A DNA stretch of 64,000 nt, taken from NCBI GenBank assembly GCA_963668245.2, contig OY764195.2, forward strand, positions 372,001 to 436,000, given 5' to 3'. Under the pieces are notes generated by a model, which was given only the letters and a program-made list of their open reading frames with translations, did not search any database and was not told the origin of the DNA. The translations under genes were made by a program, and so were the position numbers. Positions 7,691 through 17,105 of the stretch are shown piece after piece (within the stretch, counting starts at the first letter, position 1; each line of letters starts with the position of its first letter). The DNA is from Anoxybacterium sp963668245. GTDB lineage: Bacteria; Bacillota; Clostridia; Peptostreptococcales; Anaerovoracaceae.

Positions 7691-9835
7691 CTACACTCTT
7701 TTTTGTTTAATCGGTAATACAAATCTAAATTTGGCGCCTTTACCAATTTTTCCTTCTCCATAGATTTGACCATGATGTTGATTCACAATGATATCATAGG
7801 AAATGCTAAGTCCTAAACCAGTTCCTTCCCCTACTCGTTTTGTGGTAAAGAACGGATTAAATATTTGATTTAAATATTCTGGCGAAATACCAGCACCATT
7901 ATCCTCGATCTCACAGCAAACAGTATCTCCTTCCTTCCATGTTTCAATTCGAATGAGTCCAAGATGATCCATCTCTTTTGATTTAATCGACTGAGATGCA
8001 TTTACAATAATATTGAGTAATACTTGATTGATCTCGCTTCCGAAAGCCTCAATCAAAGGAATCCTACCAAGATTTTGTTCCACAACCGCGGTATACTTCA
8101 CTTCATTTTGAACAATTAATAGTGTGTTTTCGATCCCTTTATTTAAATCATATGCCGCTTCAAAATCACCTTCTCGGTCAGTCCAAGAAAACATGCGAAG
8201 ACCCTTTACAATTTTGCTAACTCGTTCCAAGCCATTATTCACATCCAAAATCAAATTATCTAGATCTTCTAAGATGTAGTCCAAGCTATTTGTTTCTTCA
8301 TATGATTTCAATTCCAGCAGCATTTTGCGAAGTTCTTCATCCTCATATCGTTCAAGGTATTCTCTTAAATCCTGATACATAAGCAAAATACCCTTGAACG
8401 TAGCAATATAATGACCCAAACTCGACATATTACTTGCTACATAGCCAAGAGGATTGTTTATTTCATGTGCGACTCCTGCTGCTAGCTGCCCAATGCCTGC
8501 CAGCTTTTCTCTCTGAATCAATTGATTTTGGGTTTCTCTCAGCTTTTCTAACGTTTCTTGAATCTCCCTTGTCCTTTCGTTGAGTTCGTGATTCGCTAGC
8601 TTTAGATCTCGGGTTCGCTCTTCTACTCTTATTTCTAACTGCTCATTGGCTTGCATTAATTTCTCTTCGATGATTTTTTTGTCATATAGATTTTGCATAA
8701 ATGCATTGAACCATTTGATCAGTTCTCCAACTTCATCATTAGAAGTCACATCAAGTCGTTTGGTTAAATCAGCATTGTCTTTTCCAATTTCTTGGAAAGT
8801 CAACGTAATTTGATTCATTGGTTTTAATACTCTTCGGGATAGTGTTATGGCATAAGCAAAAATCAACAAGAAGCAAAGGATTGCTGAGACCATTGCATAA
8901 AACATAATTGGTTTTGTGCGTTCTGTCAATTTATCAACAGGCATGTAGCTTAGTACGCTCCACCCATAGTGTCTTGAATTGCTATAGACAACAAACATCT
9001 TCTCGCCATCAAAGGAGGATATAAAATCACCACTGTCATTTTGCAACTTTCCAACGAAGTCAGTACTCACGGTAGCACCAATCCTCGTTTTATCAGGATG
9101 AAACAGGATTTTCCGATCCTGTGCCACGATAATAAATGTACTATTTTTATTTAAATTATTATTTTGTGCAAAATGATCATAAAAACTATCCACATTATAA
9201 TTGATAATCAACATTCCAACCGGTATTTCTTCCAATGTATTCGAGTCAATTTTTTTAATCAATTTCACTGCAGAAATGACCTTTTTTTGAGATGAATTCT
9301 CATTGATACTATCCACAAGTCCTGCCCAAACAATTGAGTCTTCTGATGAAAGTGCCATTTGTTTTAACTGTTCACTCACATCTCGATTGACTTGTTGAAA
9401 ATTTAGGGTTTCACCTACATGGTAATGGGCTCCCTCAAAAGAAATCAGATCAATTGAAACCAAACCATCGATATTATAGCCACTCAATATATAGCCTATC
9501 ATTGCTTGGGTGGATAAGCTTGTATAATTATCTTTCATACCGCTTCCCACATCGAGAGCATTTTTAATACTGTCGATATTGGCAATATTATTCATCATAC
9601 TCTCAATATTTTGAAGCAATAGCTCCAGATAGTCCTTTTGTTTTGCAATCCAAGCTTTATTAAAATTACTCACCTCAGCTTGTACCATCTGATTGGATAT
9701 GGTGTAAGACGTCATGCTTCCAATAAACAGAGGCAAAAGAGTCGCTATTAACATAAAAGAAATAAAACTCTTTCGGATGCTGGATTGGCTCAGTAATCTT
9801 GATAAAGATTCTTTCATTCTATGAAACCACTTCAT
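7691..9835 (-). CDS. membrane sensor histidine kinase
   Basis: Domains in order: transmembrane helix near residues 25-45, a large outside sensor region of the dCache type, a second transmembrane helix (about 325-347), HAMP, a coiled coil, HisKA with the phospho-acceptor in AAGVAHEINNPLGY, and HATPase with N box (LLNIIVNASQSI), DNGAGI, and GEGTGLGLSI. It lacks its own receiver domain. It lies between a sugar-binding lipoprotein gene (upstream) and a REC-HD-GYP gene (downstream), which suggests that it senses the loaded lipoprotein and phosphorylates the two receiver proteins of the operon. ATG 9835 follows GGAGGTCACG; an ATG four codons earlier has a poorer site. Confidence 0.88.
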   Translation of the reverse strand: MKWFHRMKESLSRLLSQSSIRKSFISFMLIATLLPLFIGSMTSYTISNQMVQAEVSNFNKAWIAKQKDYLELLLQNIESMMNNIANIDSIKNALDVGSGMKDNYTSLSTQAMIGYILSGYNIDGLVSIDLISFEGAHYHVGETLNFQQVNRDVSEQLKQMALSSEDSIVWAGLVDSINENSSQKKVISAVKLIKKIDSNTLEEIPVGMLIINYNVDSFYDHFAQNNNLNKNSTFIIVAQDRKILFHPDKTRIGATVSTDFVGKLQNDSGDFISSFDGEKMFVVYSNSRHYGWSVLSYMPVDKLTERTKPIMFYAMVSAILCFLLIFAYAITLSRRVLKPMNQITLTFQEIGKDNADLTKRLDVTSNDEVGELIKWFNAFMQNLYDKKIIEEKLMQANEQLEIRVEERTRDLKLANHELNERTREIQETLEKLRETQNQLIQREKLAGIGQLAAGVAHEINNPLGYVASNMSSLGHYIATFKGILLMYQDLREYLERYEDEELRKMLLELKSYEETNSLDYILEDLDNLILDVNNGLERVSKIVKGLRMFSWTDREGDFEAAYDLNKGIENTLLIVQNEVKYTAVVEQNLGRIPLIEAFGSEINQVLLNIIVNASQSIKSKEMDHLGLIRIETWKEGDTVCCEIEDNGAGISPEYLNQIFNPFFTTKRVGEGTGLGLSISYDIIVNQHHGQIYGEGKIGKGAKFRFVLPIKQKRV

Positions 9836-9857
9836 CGTGACCTCCATAATTCTTCGC

Positions 9858-10850
9858 CTATTTTAGTGTTTCCGCAGTGACCAATCTCACATCAATGATT
9901 TGCTTTTGTGCCACTGGAATGTTGCGAATCAAGTCAATTGCGCATTTAATTCCCTCATAGCCCTGTAAATTTGCTTGCTGATCGATGGTGGATATCATTT
10001 TCCCCTCAAGAATTGCTTCTTTGGCTTCTTCTAAAGCATCAAAGCTAGCCACCAAAACCCCTGTTTTCCCCGTTTCAGTCAGATATTGAATTGTCCCCAA
10101 CGCCATCATATCATTGGCGCAGAAAATAGCTTTAATATCAGGGTTTTCCTGATATAGCTTTTTTGTAACTGCATAGGACTCATCTATTTTCCAGCTGGCC
10201 GCATCATACACGATGGAAGATACATTCGCACATTCTTCAAAAGCTTTTGCAGCTCCATCTTTTCTGTCCTTTGAATTTTTGGCCGTTGTGATGCCTTCAA
10301 TAATCGCAACTTTTGTTGGTTCAGTCAGCATATCAGCTACATATTTTGCGGACAAATAGGCACCCTCTACATTATCCACACTGACAAAAGGTACATTCAC
10401 TAATCCTAGTTTTTCTGACATAGCGATATCCAATTGATTGTCTATATTTACAACAGCAATTCCTGCATCTTGCGCTTTTTTCAGAACAGGAATTAGTTCC
10501 GTTGAACTTCCAGGTGCAATTACAATAGCATCCACTTTTTCAGCAATCATATTCTCTACGATGTCAATTTGTTGATCGATGGAAGTTTCTTGTGCACCTG
10601 TTTTCACAATCAAATCTACATCAAACTCTTCTTGTGCCTTACGAGCTCCGTTTTCCATCTCAATAAAAAAAGGATTCGTCAAGGTTTTCATAACAAGAGC
10701 AATTTTAATTCTCTCATCATCACCCGACACAGAAACCTGGTTTTGTTCCCCCTCTTGTTCAATAATTTTCGTTTCTGCCTTATCTCCACTACAACCTACA
10801 AACATGAATCCGAGCAAAACCACCATTAATAAAAAAGACAACTTTTTCAT
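9858..10850 (-). CDS. ribose/galactose-type binding lipoprotein
   Basis: A lipoprotein signal (LLGFMFVGC) precedes a type I periplasmic-binding fold of the RbsB/Peripla_BP_4 kind (IKIALVMKTLTNPFF, DAIVIAPGSS, AGIAVVNIDNQ, IKAIFCANDMMALG). Such proteins bind sugars or AI-2-like ligands outside the membrane. No ABC permease or ATPase gene is nearby; instead it lies just upstream of a histidine kinase gene (23 bases), so a sensing role like LuxP or TorT is more likely than transport. GGAGG precedes the start. Confidence 0.85.
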   Translation of the reverse strand: MKKLSFLLMVVLLGFMFVGCSGDKAETKIIEQEGEQNQVSVSGDDERIKIALVMKTLTNPFFIEMENGARKAQEEFDVDLIVKTGAQETSIDQQIDIVENMIAEKVDAIVIAPGSSTELIPVLKKAQDAGIAVVNIDNQLDIAMSEKLGLVNVPFVSVDNVEGAYLSAKYVADMLTEPTKVAIIEGITTAKNSKDRKDGAAKAFEECANVSSIVYDAASWKIDESYAVTKKLYQENPDIKAIFCANDMMALGTIQYLTETGKTGVLVASFDALEEAKEAILEGKMISTIDQQANLQGYEGIKCAIDLIRNIPVAQKQIIDVRLVTAETLK

Positions 10851-10889
10851 CTAAATTCCTCCATTCTGAAACGATTGTACCTATTTTGT

Positions 10890-12008
10890 TTAAAATTCAT
10901 CACAAAATGATCTGTTATCGAACCATGACAATATCGATTTTACAAAATTTTCATAATCCTTTCGTTGGATTGATAGTGTATGAAAAACCGTTTCATCTAG
11001 CGGTTCCTCACTGCACTGTAGATACTCGCTAACATAATAGTTTGCCAGATGCAATATTCCAAGCAGTTCTTGGTTTTCCGCAGATCCACACCTTGGGCGG
11101 TGATGATAAAATGCACATTCTGCAATCATTTCTGGGATTCCCCACCATCGAAGCAAATATCCACCCAATTCATCATGGGGCAAGGCCTTTGTATTTCCCA
11201 TAAACATTCCCACGTTATGAAGCACACTGGCAGTAATTCCAGTATCAGAAATAGCCCTTCCCATAAATGTCTCAACCGTTCTTTCCATTACGCTATTGGT
11301 AATAAAAGCATGTTGCTTCATCAAGCCAAACCATTTTCCTTCTGTTGTGTCAATATCTACTATCTTTGTGTAAGTTTCATCATTGATTATTTCATAAAGC
11401 AACCCATTTCCCATGTGATATACGGCTTGTTTGACCGATCCCACATTTCTATCATAGGACGAAGAATTGACCAATTGTAGTATTCTCGCAGTCAAACCGG
11501 GATCAGTTTCAATATGTTTTGCTATTTCAGAAGTGCTGCCTTCATTGTCAATCAATTTGTTGATGGCATCCACTGTGCAACGAAAGGTTGGGATTGGTTT
11601 CATTCCCTCCACATGATCGAAGTAGTTTTTCTCCATCAATGTATCGCACAAATTCATCAAATTCGTCAAAAACGAAAGTAATCGTTCAGCGTCCCATGGC
11701 TTCATCAAATAACTTTTCGCTGCCCCGTTTAACACCGCCCGATATACATCGCGCTCATCAGAATATCCACTTAAGATCAATCGTATTGTCTTGGGATATT
11801 TTTGCTGTACAAGGCGAAGCAACTTATAGCCGTCCATGCTGGGCATACGCATATCACTAATCACCATATCAATATGGTGATTATCCATAATACATATGGC
11901 CTCTTCTCCATCCTGTGCAAAAAACATATGCCATCCAGTCCGGTAAAATAGTCTTGCCAAGGATCTAAGGATTGCTTGTTCATCATCTACAAAGAGAATT
12001 TGCTTCAT
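10890..12008 (-). CDS. response regulator with HDOD domain
   Basis: A receiver domain (ILFVDDEQAIL, phospho-Asp in MVISDMRMPSMDG, Lys in YLMKPW) is followed by an HDOD domain (about residues 140-340; ETDPGLTARILQLVNSSSY, AVYHMG, HNVGMFMG, CAFYHHRP). HDOD domains are related to HD domains but usually lack the full catalytic set, and act as signalling or scaffold modules. First gene of the signalling operon, 39 bases before the binding lipoprotein gene. I place the start at ATG 12008, where the receiver domain begins; an upstream TTG at 12020 is closer to AAGGAAAG and cannot be excluded. Confidence 0.85.
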   Translation of the reverse strand: MKQILFVDDEQAILRSLARLFYRTGWHMFFAQDGEEAICIMDNHHIDMVISDMRMPSMDGYKLLRLVQQKYPKTIRLILSGYSDERDVYRAVLNGAAKSYLMKPWDAERLLSFLTNLMNLCDTLMEKNYFDHVEGMKPIPTFRCTVDAINKLIDNEGSTSEIAKHIETDPGLTARILQLVNSSSYDRNVGSVKQAVYHMGNGLLYEIINDETYTKIVDIDTTEGKWFGLMKQHAFITNSVMERTVETFMGRAISDTGITASVLHNVGMFMGNTKALPHDELGGYLLRWWGIPEMIAECAFYHHRPRCGSAENQELLGILHLANYYVSEYLQCSEEPLDETVFHTLSIQRKDYENFVKSILSWFDNRSFCDEF

Positions 12009-12174
12009 GCTGTATTCCAACTTTCCTTCATGATTTATTCCATAGTAGAATTGTACCTATTTTTTCCTTATTCAAACACGATTTGCCTCTGATTATAGGA
12101 TTTAAAACCCTTTAAAACACGCATGAAAATAGAGGTTCCACGTTCAGCAGAAAAAATATTTTTCCAGATTTTAC

Positions 12175-12203
12175 TTGATTTTATAGGAAAGAAGTAGTAT
12201 GAT
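12175..12203 (+). promoter_or_regulatory. sigma-A type promoter of the ROK gene
   Basis: TTGATT (12175-12180), 17-base spacer, TATGAT (12198-12203), 51 bases before the ROK start codon. A short dyad CCTCGT (12208-12213) / ACGAGG (12239-12244) lies in the leader and its right arm touches the ribosome binding site, which could be an operator or a weak hairpin. Confidence 0.55.
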
Positions 12204-12253
12204 ACAACCTCGTAAGAAATACTTTTTCAGACACAGGAAACGAGGGAAGTAAA

Positions 12254-13210
12254 ATGAAATTTCATATCGGAGTTTCAATCGGTACAAGATTTATTCAGGC
12301 AGGAATTGTAGATAAATATGGGAAGCTGATATCCAGAACAAAGATGGACTCTCACCCAGACCGTACCATTGAAGATATTGTTTCCGATGCAGCAAATTTA
12401 ATTAATACACTGCTTGGAAATCAAGACTATGATATCCGTGATGCGAAAAGCATCGGAGTCGCATGCCCCGGAATTTTGAACGAACAAGAGGGTAGAATCA
12501 TTAAAACTCATATAATGGGGTTTCAAAAGGCACCCGTTAAAGAAGAGTTTCAGGCTTATTTCAACAAGCCAATTTATGTTGAAAATGATGCTCACTGTAT
12601 TGCTTTGGCAGAAAGCATTTCTGGTGCAGCTGAAGACCTTGATCATTCAGTTACTGTTCACATTGGAAATGGGATTAGTGGCGGCGTAATCATCAACAAC
12701 AAACTTTACACCGGTTTTAACGGCGCTGGCGCAGTCTTAGGTCATATGGTTATCGATAAGAACGGAAAAACTTGTTCTTGTGGTCGCAAAGGTTGTTTTG
12801 AATCCTTTTGTTCCGAACGAGCATTGATCGAAGATACGCGATTGGCAGCAGAATCCAATCCAACCTCTCTGATTCATCAGGTGTGTAACCATGATCTTGC
12901 GCAAATTACAGCAACGACCGCCTTTGAGGCTATGAAGCTTGGGGATGAGTTTGCAAAAAATGTTTTTGATCAATATACTGATCATATGGCAATTGCTCTG
13001 ACCAATATTTCTAACATTCTGATGCCTGAGGTGATTGTTCTTTCCGGTGGCATTACAATATTAGGAGAACATTTACTAAAACCAATCCGCGAGCAGATGC
13101 AGCTTTTTGTTTATAGTAGAGAATTCTCAATCCCTATGTTAAAACTATCCGAAATGGGAAGTGCATCCATTTTAATTGGTGCAGGGATGCTCGAGGCTTA
13201 CCGCAAGTAA
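12254..13210 (+). CDS. ROK family protein with atypical nucleotide motifs
   Basis: ROK fold (sugar kinase/repressor family) without the N-terminal winged helix of the repressors. The zinc site typical of ROK proteins is intact: GHMVID then CSCGRKGCFESFCS. The catalytic Asp is kept in VENDAHC. However the first phosphate-binding motif, normally DxGGT, reads GVSIGTRF (Asp replaced by Ser, one Gly lost), and the second, usually LGTGIGGG, reads IGNGISGG. The Glu before GH in typical glucokinases is replaced (GAVLGHM). A normal ATP-dependent sugar kinase activity is therefore doubtful; a sugar-binding or regulatory role is possible. It is monocistronic, divergent from the signalling operon, and ends within its own terminator. 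Confidence 0.82.
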   Translation: MKFHIGVSIGTRFIQAGIVDKYGKLISRTKMDSHPDRTIEDIVSDAANLINTLLGNQDYDIRDAKSIGVACPGILNEQEGRIIKTHIMGFQKAPVKEEFQAYFNKPIYVENDAHCIALAESISGAAEDLDHSVTVHIGNGISGGVIINNKLYTGFNGAGAVLGHMVIDKNGKTCSCGRKGCFESFCSERALIEDTRLAAESNPTSLIHQVCNHDLAQITATTAFEAMKLGDEFAKNVFDQYTDHMAIALTNISNILMPEVIVLSGGITILGEHLLKPIREQMQLFVYSREFSIPMLKLSEMGSASILIGAGMLEAYRK

Positions 13211-13224
13211 GCCTCTTTTTTTTC
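13193..13224 (+). terminator. terminator overlapping the ROK stop codon
   Basis: A 9-bp stem (13193-13201 with 13207-13215) is followed by nine T residues; the stop codon lies in the right arm. Confidence 0.88.
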
Positions 13225-13542
13225 TTGCTTCTCCAATTAAGCCCAATGATGCTTCTGGTAAAAATCGGTGTATAAGATATAATAATGCGATTTCTAAAAA
13301 AGCTATTTCAAATAATAGCCTCCATCCACACTACTCCAAGAATATTTAAATCATGTCCATCAGCAATAATACATAAAGAGCATTGTGTACATGAACTTCC
13401 CTCTTGCTGTACCTCTTAACTCTCATTTTTTTCATTTGCTCATAACAAATTTACAGGTGGTATATCAGAAAACTCCCATGATATACTAATAAAATGAGAA
13501 TTACAAATCTAGAATTCTAAAGAAAACAGGAGTGATCGCCTC
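13225..13542. other. intergenic stretch before the sigma-54 activator
   Basis: About 320 bases without a credible gene. A TATACT (13482-13487) could be a -10 element for the activator gene, but no matching -35 was seen. AAACAGGAGTGA provides the ribosome binding site. Confidence 0.4.
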
Positions 13543-15342
13543 ATGAATCAGCAGTTTTTATCCATTGCATCAACGATAATAAAAAACATGTATCAGATTA
13601 TTATGGATATCAATACAAGCATTGTCCTTACAGATAAGAAAGGGATCATCATTGAAATTTGGAACAATGTGGCAGTCCTTCCCGAGTACAGATTTCCTCT
13701 CAGTACCGGCGACTCCCTTCATCAGAATCAAGCTGGTCTAAACGCAGTATTTCAAGCCTTAGAGCTTGATCAATATGTAGAATGGCACGGCTTTGCTGGC
13801 ATCTTAAATCGTCTTAGTGACACTTATAATGTAGCCTCTCCAATTCACAATGCTTATGATGAAATCATCGGTTGCATTGGAATATTTGGTCCTCAAAAAA
13901 GTCAAAAGCCAGAATTTGTGCGAGGTGTTATGAAAATCACCATAGATGCTTTGGAAGGACAACAAAAGGCCATCGAGTTTAAAGGGGATTACGATAAAGT
14001 CTATAATCAACTGCTAGGCACTATGGAGACAATTCCTATCGGTACCATCGTGACAGATCGTAAACTCACAATTATTCATGTTAACGATGCAATATTAAAA
14101 ATCTTTAACAATGCCATCAAGGATATCGTCGGACAGAAGCTAGATGAATTTCTTCATACGGGGACCTACTTCCAAGCAATGATTGAAGAGGGTAAAACAA
14201 TGCTGGATGAAGAAATGACATTCCCAATGCCTGACGGCGACGTAAAGTGTGAGGTTATCGTTTCTCTCGTGAAAGGAGTTCACAATGAGAGTCCTCAGGG
14301 ATTGGTAATCAAGATTAAAAATACCAAATATATGTATAAGTTCAAAAAGAGTAGAGATGAAAAGAAGGCGGATTATAGCTTTGATGATATTGCCGGAAAC
14401 TCAATCGAATTGCAAGAATCCATCCGATTGGGCAAAATTGCCGCTCGTAGTACATCAAATGTTTTGATTACAGGAGAAAGCGGCACAGGCAAAGAGCTTT
14501 TTGCTCAATCTATCCATAATCATAGCGTTCGAAGAGAAGGTCCTTTTGTAGCTGTAAATTGTGGCGCTTTGCCTGCTGGACTCATTGAAAGCGAACTATT
14601 TGGATACGAAGGCGGCGCTTTTACAGGCGCGAGTAAAGAAGGTAAAATCGGGAAGTTTGAGTGTGCTAATGGTGGTACCATATTTCTGGATGAAATCGGC
14701 GATATGCCAATGAGCGAACAAATCAGTCTACTCCGAGTTCTTCAAAACAAAGAAATCGTGAGGGTTGGAGGAGATCGGACAATTAAAATAAATGTACGTG
14801 TTATTGCTGCAACCAATCGAGACATCGAAAAAGATGTGCTCAATAATAAATTTCGTCGTGATCTTTTTTATAGACTGAATGTGTTTTCCATACGAATTCC
14901 TTCACTAAACGAAAGAATCGAGGATGTCCTCTTGCTATCAGAGCTTTTTATGAAAAGGTATAGTCTAAAACTCAACAAAGAAGTCACTGGTATGGATGAT
15001 TCTGTCAAACAAGCGCTTCTATGCCACACTTGGTCTGGAAACATTCGAGAATTGGAAAATATAATTGAGCGAGCTGTAAATATTGCTCGTTACAGCAAAA
15101 TAACAGCAGATGACCTACCAGAAAACTTAAAAGCTTTATGCCCATTCAATTCTCAAAATCACACAACCCCATCCGATGGAATTCCTCTTATTCAGGAAAT
15201 GGAAAAGATGGCTATTATAAAAGGGCTTCAAAAATGTCACGGCAATATCAGCAAAACATCAGAACTATTGGGTTTAGGACGTCGTTCTATCTACCGTCGT
15301 TTGAATCAATACGGAATCAACCATCTTCATTTTAAAAAATAA
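13543..15342 (+). CDS. sigma-54-dependent transcriptional activator
   Basis: Bacterial enhancer-binding protein. The N-terminal ~150 residues resemble the GAF-like sensor of the AcoR group (GLNAVFQAL ... GCIGIFGP); then a PAS domain (about 165-265; IPIGTIVTDRKLTIIHVN), a sigma-54 AAA+ domain (Walker A GESGTGKE near 310, GAFTGA near 355, Walker B IFLDEIGD) and a Fis-type helix-turn-helix at the end (GNISKTSELLGLGRRSIYRR). GAFTGA is intact, so it should contact sigma-54. There is no receiver domain, so it probably senses a small molecule. The next gene is preceded by a sigma-54 promoter, making the TRAP/decarboxylase operon its clear target. Confidence 0.92.
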   Translation: MNQQFLSIASTIIKNMYQIIMDINTSIVLTDKKGIIIEIWNNVAVLPEYRFPLSTGDSLHQNQAGLNAVFQALELDQYVEWHGFAGILNRLSDTYNVASPIHNAYDEIIGCIGIFGPQKSQKPEFVRGVMKITIDALEGQQKAIEFKGDYDKVYNQLLGTMETIPIGTIVTDRKLTIIHVNDAILKIFNNAIKDIVGQKLDEFLHTGTYFQAMIEEGKTMLDEEMTFPMPDGDVKCEVIVSLVKGVHNESPQGLVIKIKNTKYMYKFKKSRDEKKADYSFDDIAGNSIELQESIRLGKIAARSTSNVLITGESGTGKELFAQSIHNHSVRREGPFVAVNCGALPAGLIESELFGYEGGAFTGASKEGKIGKFECANGGTIFLDEIGDMPMSEQISLLRVLQNKEIVRVGGDRTIKINVRVIAATNRDIEKDVLNNKFRRDLFYRLNVFSIRIPSLNERIEDVLLLSELFMKRYSLKLNKEVTGMDDSVKQALLCHTWSGNIRELENIIERAVNIARYSKITADDLPENLKALCPFNSQNHTTPSDGIPLIQEMEKMAIIKGLQKCHGNISKTSELLGLGRRSIYRRLNQYGINHLHFKK

Positions 15343-15369
15343 GTGCGCTCTTACGCGCACTTATTTTTT
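15334..15369 (+). terminator. terminator of the activator gene
   Basis: Perfect 15-bp stem (15334-15348 with 15355-15369) with a six-base loop, ending in a T run; it overlaps the stop codon. Confidence 0.9.
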
Positions 15370-15488
15370 TGTCACGTGCTTATTCGCTCACTAATTGTGA
15401 TAATACATTGTTAAAATTTTGGCGTATTTTTCCAAATAATTTCTTTTTTCCTTTAAAACTAAGGATTCTAGTGAAAGAGTCCTCCTCT

Positions 15489-15504
15489 TGGCATAAGAGT
15501 TGCT
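15489..15504 (+). promoter_or_regulatory. sigma-54 (-24/-12) promoter
   Basis: TGGCATAAGAGTTGCT fits the sigma-54 consensus TGGCAc-N5-TTGCw with GG and GC at exact spacing. It lies 61 bases before the dctP start codon and just after the gene of a sigma-54 activator. Confidence 0.88.
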
Positions 15505-15564
15505 ATTATATATCGCTGTTGTTTATACAAACACATTGTTTATTAGTTTGATGAGGAGGAACTT

Positions 15565-16608
15565 ATGAAAAAAAAGATTTTTAGCTTAGCTCTTTCCCTA
15601 ATGCTTGCCCTAACTGCCTTAACAGGTTGTGGTGGCAGTGCACCTGAGAATTCAGCTTCGGACGCACAATCAAAAGACCAACAGGTAAAACTAACTTTTA
15701 ATCACGCTTTTACCGAGCAAGACTCCCGTGGAAAAACGTATCAATTTTTTGCTGATAAGGTAAATGAATTAACAAATGGCACCGTAGAAATTACTATTTA
15801 TGGAACAGAAGGTCTTGTCAAAAATCAGGAGGCATTAAAAGCTGTTATGACCGATACCGTAGATATGGCATCTTGCCCGTCATCTCTGAACTCTAACGAG
15901 GCCAAAGCAATGGCTCCGTTAGATATCCCAGGCTTATACAATCCTGACAAGTGGCAGGACGTAAACACTGCCATTGCACCAGTTATGGATGAAATCCTTT
16001 CAGAATATAAACAGCATTACCTTTTTGCTACAGATGAAGGTCAAACAATTTTCTATCTTACAAAGAAGAACGCACGTGAGGTGCATGCTCCAGCAGATAT
16101 CCAAGGTTTGCGGATCCGTGATCATGGCGTTTGGATTGGCAAGACATTGCAGGCGTGGGGTGCATCTCCAATGACAGTAGTTCCAGCAGATGTTGCAGTT
16201 GCATTTGATAGAGGAACCGTAGACGGTGGCTATACTGGTTGGCCTTTTGTTTATAACTTTAAGCTTTATGAATCAGCACCTGCAGTCAGTTACCTAGGGC
16301 TATCCAACTCTACTTGGCTTTATGTATCTATTTCCGATGTAGCATGGGCAAAGCTTTCTAACAATCAAAAAGCAGCGATGGAAGAAGCCGCGCAGCTTGC
16401 CATGGACTATAATGCATCGTTGATGGCTGATTACGAAGCTGACTTTAAGGTAGCTGTAGAAGAAGCTGGCGGCAACATTTACTATTGTACCGATGAAGAA
16501 AGAGCCGTCTTTATGGAAGCTACGACTGGTCTCAGAGATGAAGTGGCCGAGTATTCTGGTGAATTAGGCGTCAAATTAATGGAAACTCTTGAATCCGTTC
16601 CAAAATAA
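15565..16608 (+). CDS. dctP: TRAP transporter solute-binding protein (DctP)
   Basis: Lipoprotein signal with lipobox LTGC, then the DctP fold (VKLTFNHAFTEQDSRGKTYQFFADKVNELTNG). The conserved arginine that clamps the substrate carboxylate is in the GLRIRDHGVW segment, and the family motif PADVAVAFDRGTVDGGYTG is present. It delivers an organic acid to the DctQM membrane complex for sodium-driven uptake. First gene of an operon driven by the sigma-54 promoter; GAGGAGG precedes the start. The substrate is not known from sequence; the downstream decarboxylase points to an aromatic hydroxy acid. Confidence 0.9.
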   Translation: MKKKIFSLALSLMLALTALTGCGGSAPENSASDAQSKDQQVKLTFNHAFTEQDSRGKTYQFFADKVNELTNGTVEITIYGTEGLVKNQEALKAVMTDTVDMASCPSSLNSNEAKAMAPLDIPGLYNPDKWQDVNTAIAPVMDEILSEYKQHYLFATDEGQTIFYLTKKNAREVHAPADIQGLRIRDHGVWIGKTLQAWGASPMTVVPADVAVAFDRGTVDGGYTGWPFVYNFKLYESAPAVSYLGLSNSTWLYVSISDVAWAKLSNNQKAAMEEAAQLAMDYNASLMADYEADFKVAVEEAGGNIYYCTDEERAVFMEATTGLRDEVAEYSGELGVKLMETLESVPK

Positions 16609-16618
16609 AGGAGAAACT

Positions 16619-17104
16619 ATGCTACTGAAAAAAATAAACCGAATACTTGGGATTCTAAGTGGATTTCTGGTTTTGATTACAGCATTCATTATGCTATATG
16701 ATGTAATCAGCCGTTACTTTCTTGGCGCTCCTACTGTTTGGGCACAAAACATTTGTCAGTATACGATTCTCACTGCTGCTTTCCTCGGCACTTCCTATGC
16801 CTTGGAAAGCGGTGGCCACGTCAATGTAGAGATAGTAGTCGAGCGAGTTGGTCCACTTGCAGCAAAAATCTTACTGACCATCGGAAACATTTTTGCTTTA
16901 GTTTTTGTGGGTGGATTAGTCAAATCCTGTTTTAGCTATACCGTAATAGCATACCAAATGTCATGGGATGCCTCAGGAAATCTTCCAATACCTGCATGCC
17001 TTTTGTACAGCATTATGGTGTTTGGATCTTCCATCTTATTTCTAACATTGATTGCATCCATCATTGACATCTGGAAAAAAAGAAAAGATAAGGAGGTTAC
17101 TTAA
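16619..17104 (+). CDS. dctQ: TRAP transporter small permease (DctQ)
   Basis: About 160 residues with four hydrophobic segments and the DctQ motifs (YDVISRYFLGAPTVWAQ, GTSYALESGGHVNVE). It joins the binding protein to the large permease. The start at ATG 16619 has AAAGGAG six bases upstream, 10 bases after the dctP stop; an upstream in-frame ATG inside dctP lacks a site. Confidence 0.9.
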   Translation: MLLKKINRILGILSGFLVLITAFIMLYDVISRYFLGAPTVWAQNICQYTILTAAFLGTSYALESGGHVNVEIVVERVGPLAAKILLTIGNIFALVFVGGLVKSCFSYTVIAYQMSWDASGNLPIPACLLYSIMVFGSSILFLTLIASIIDIWKKRKDKEVT

Positions 17105-17105
17105 A

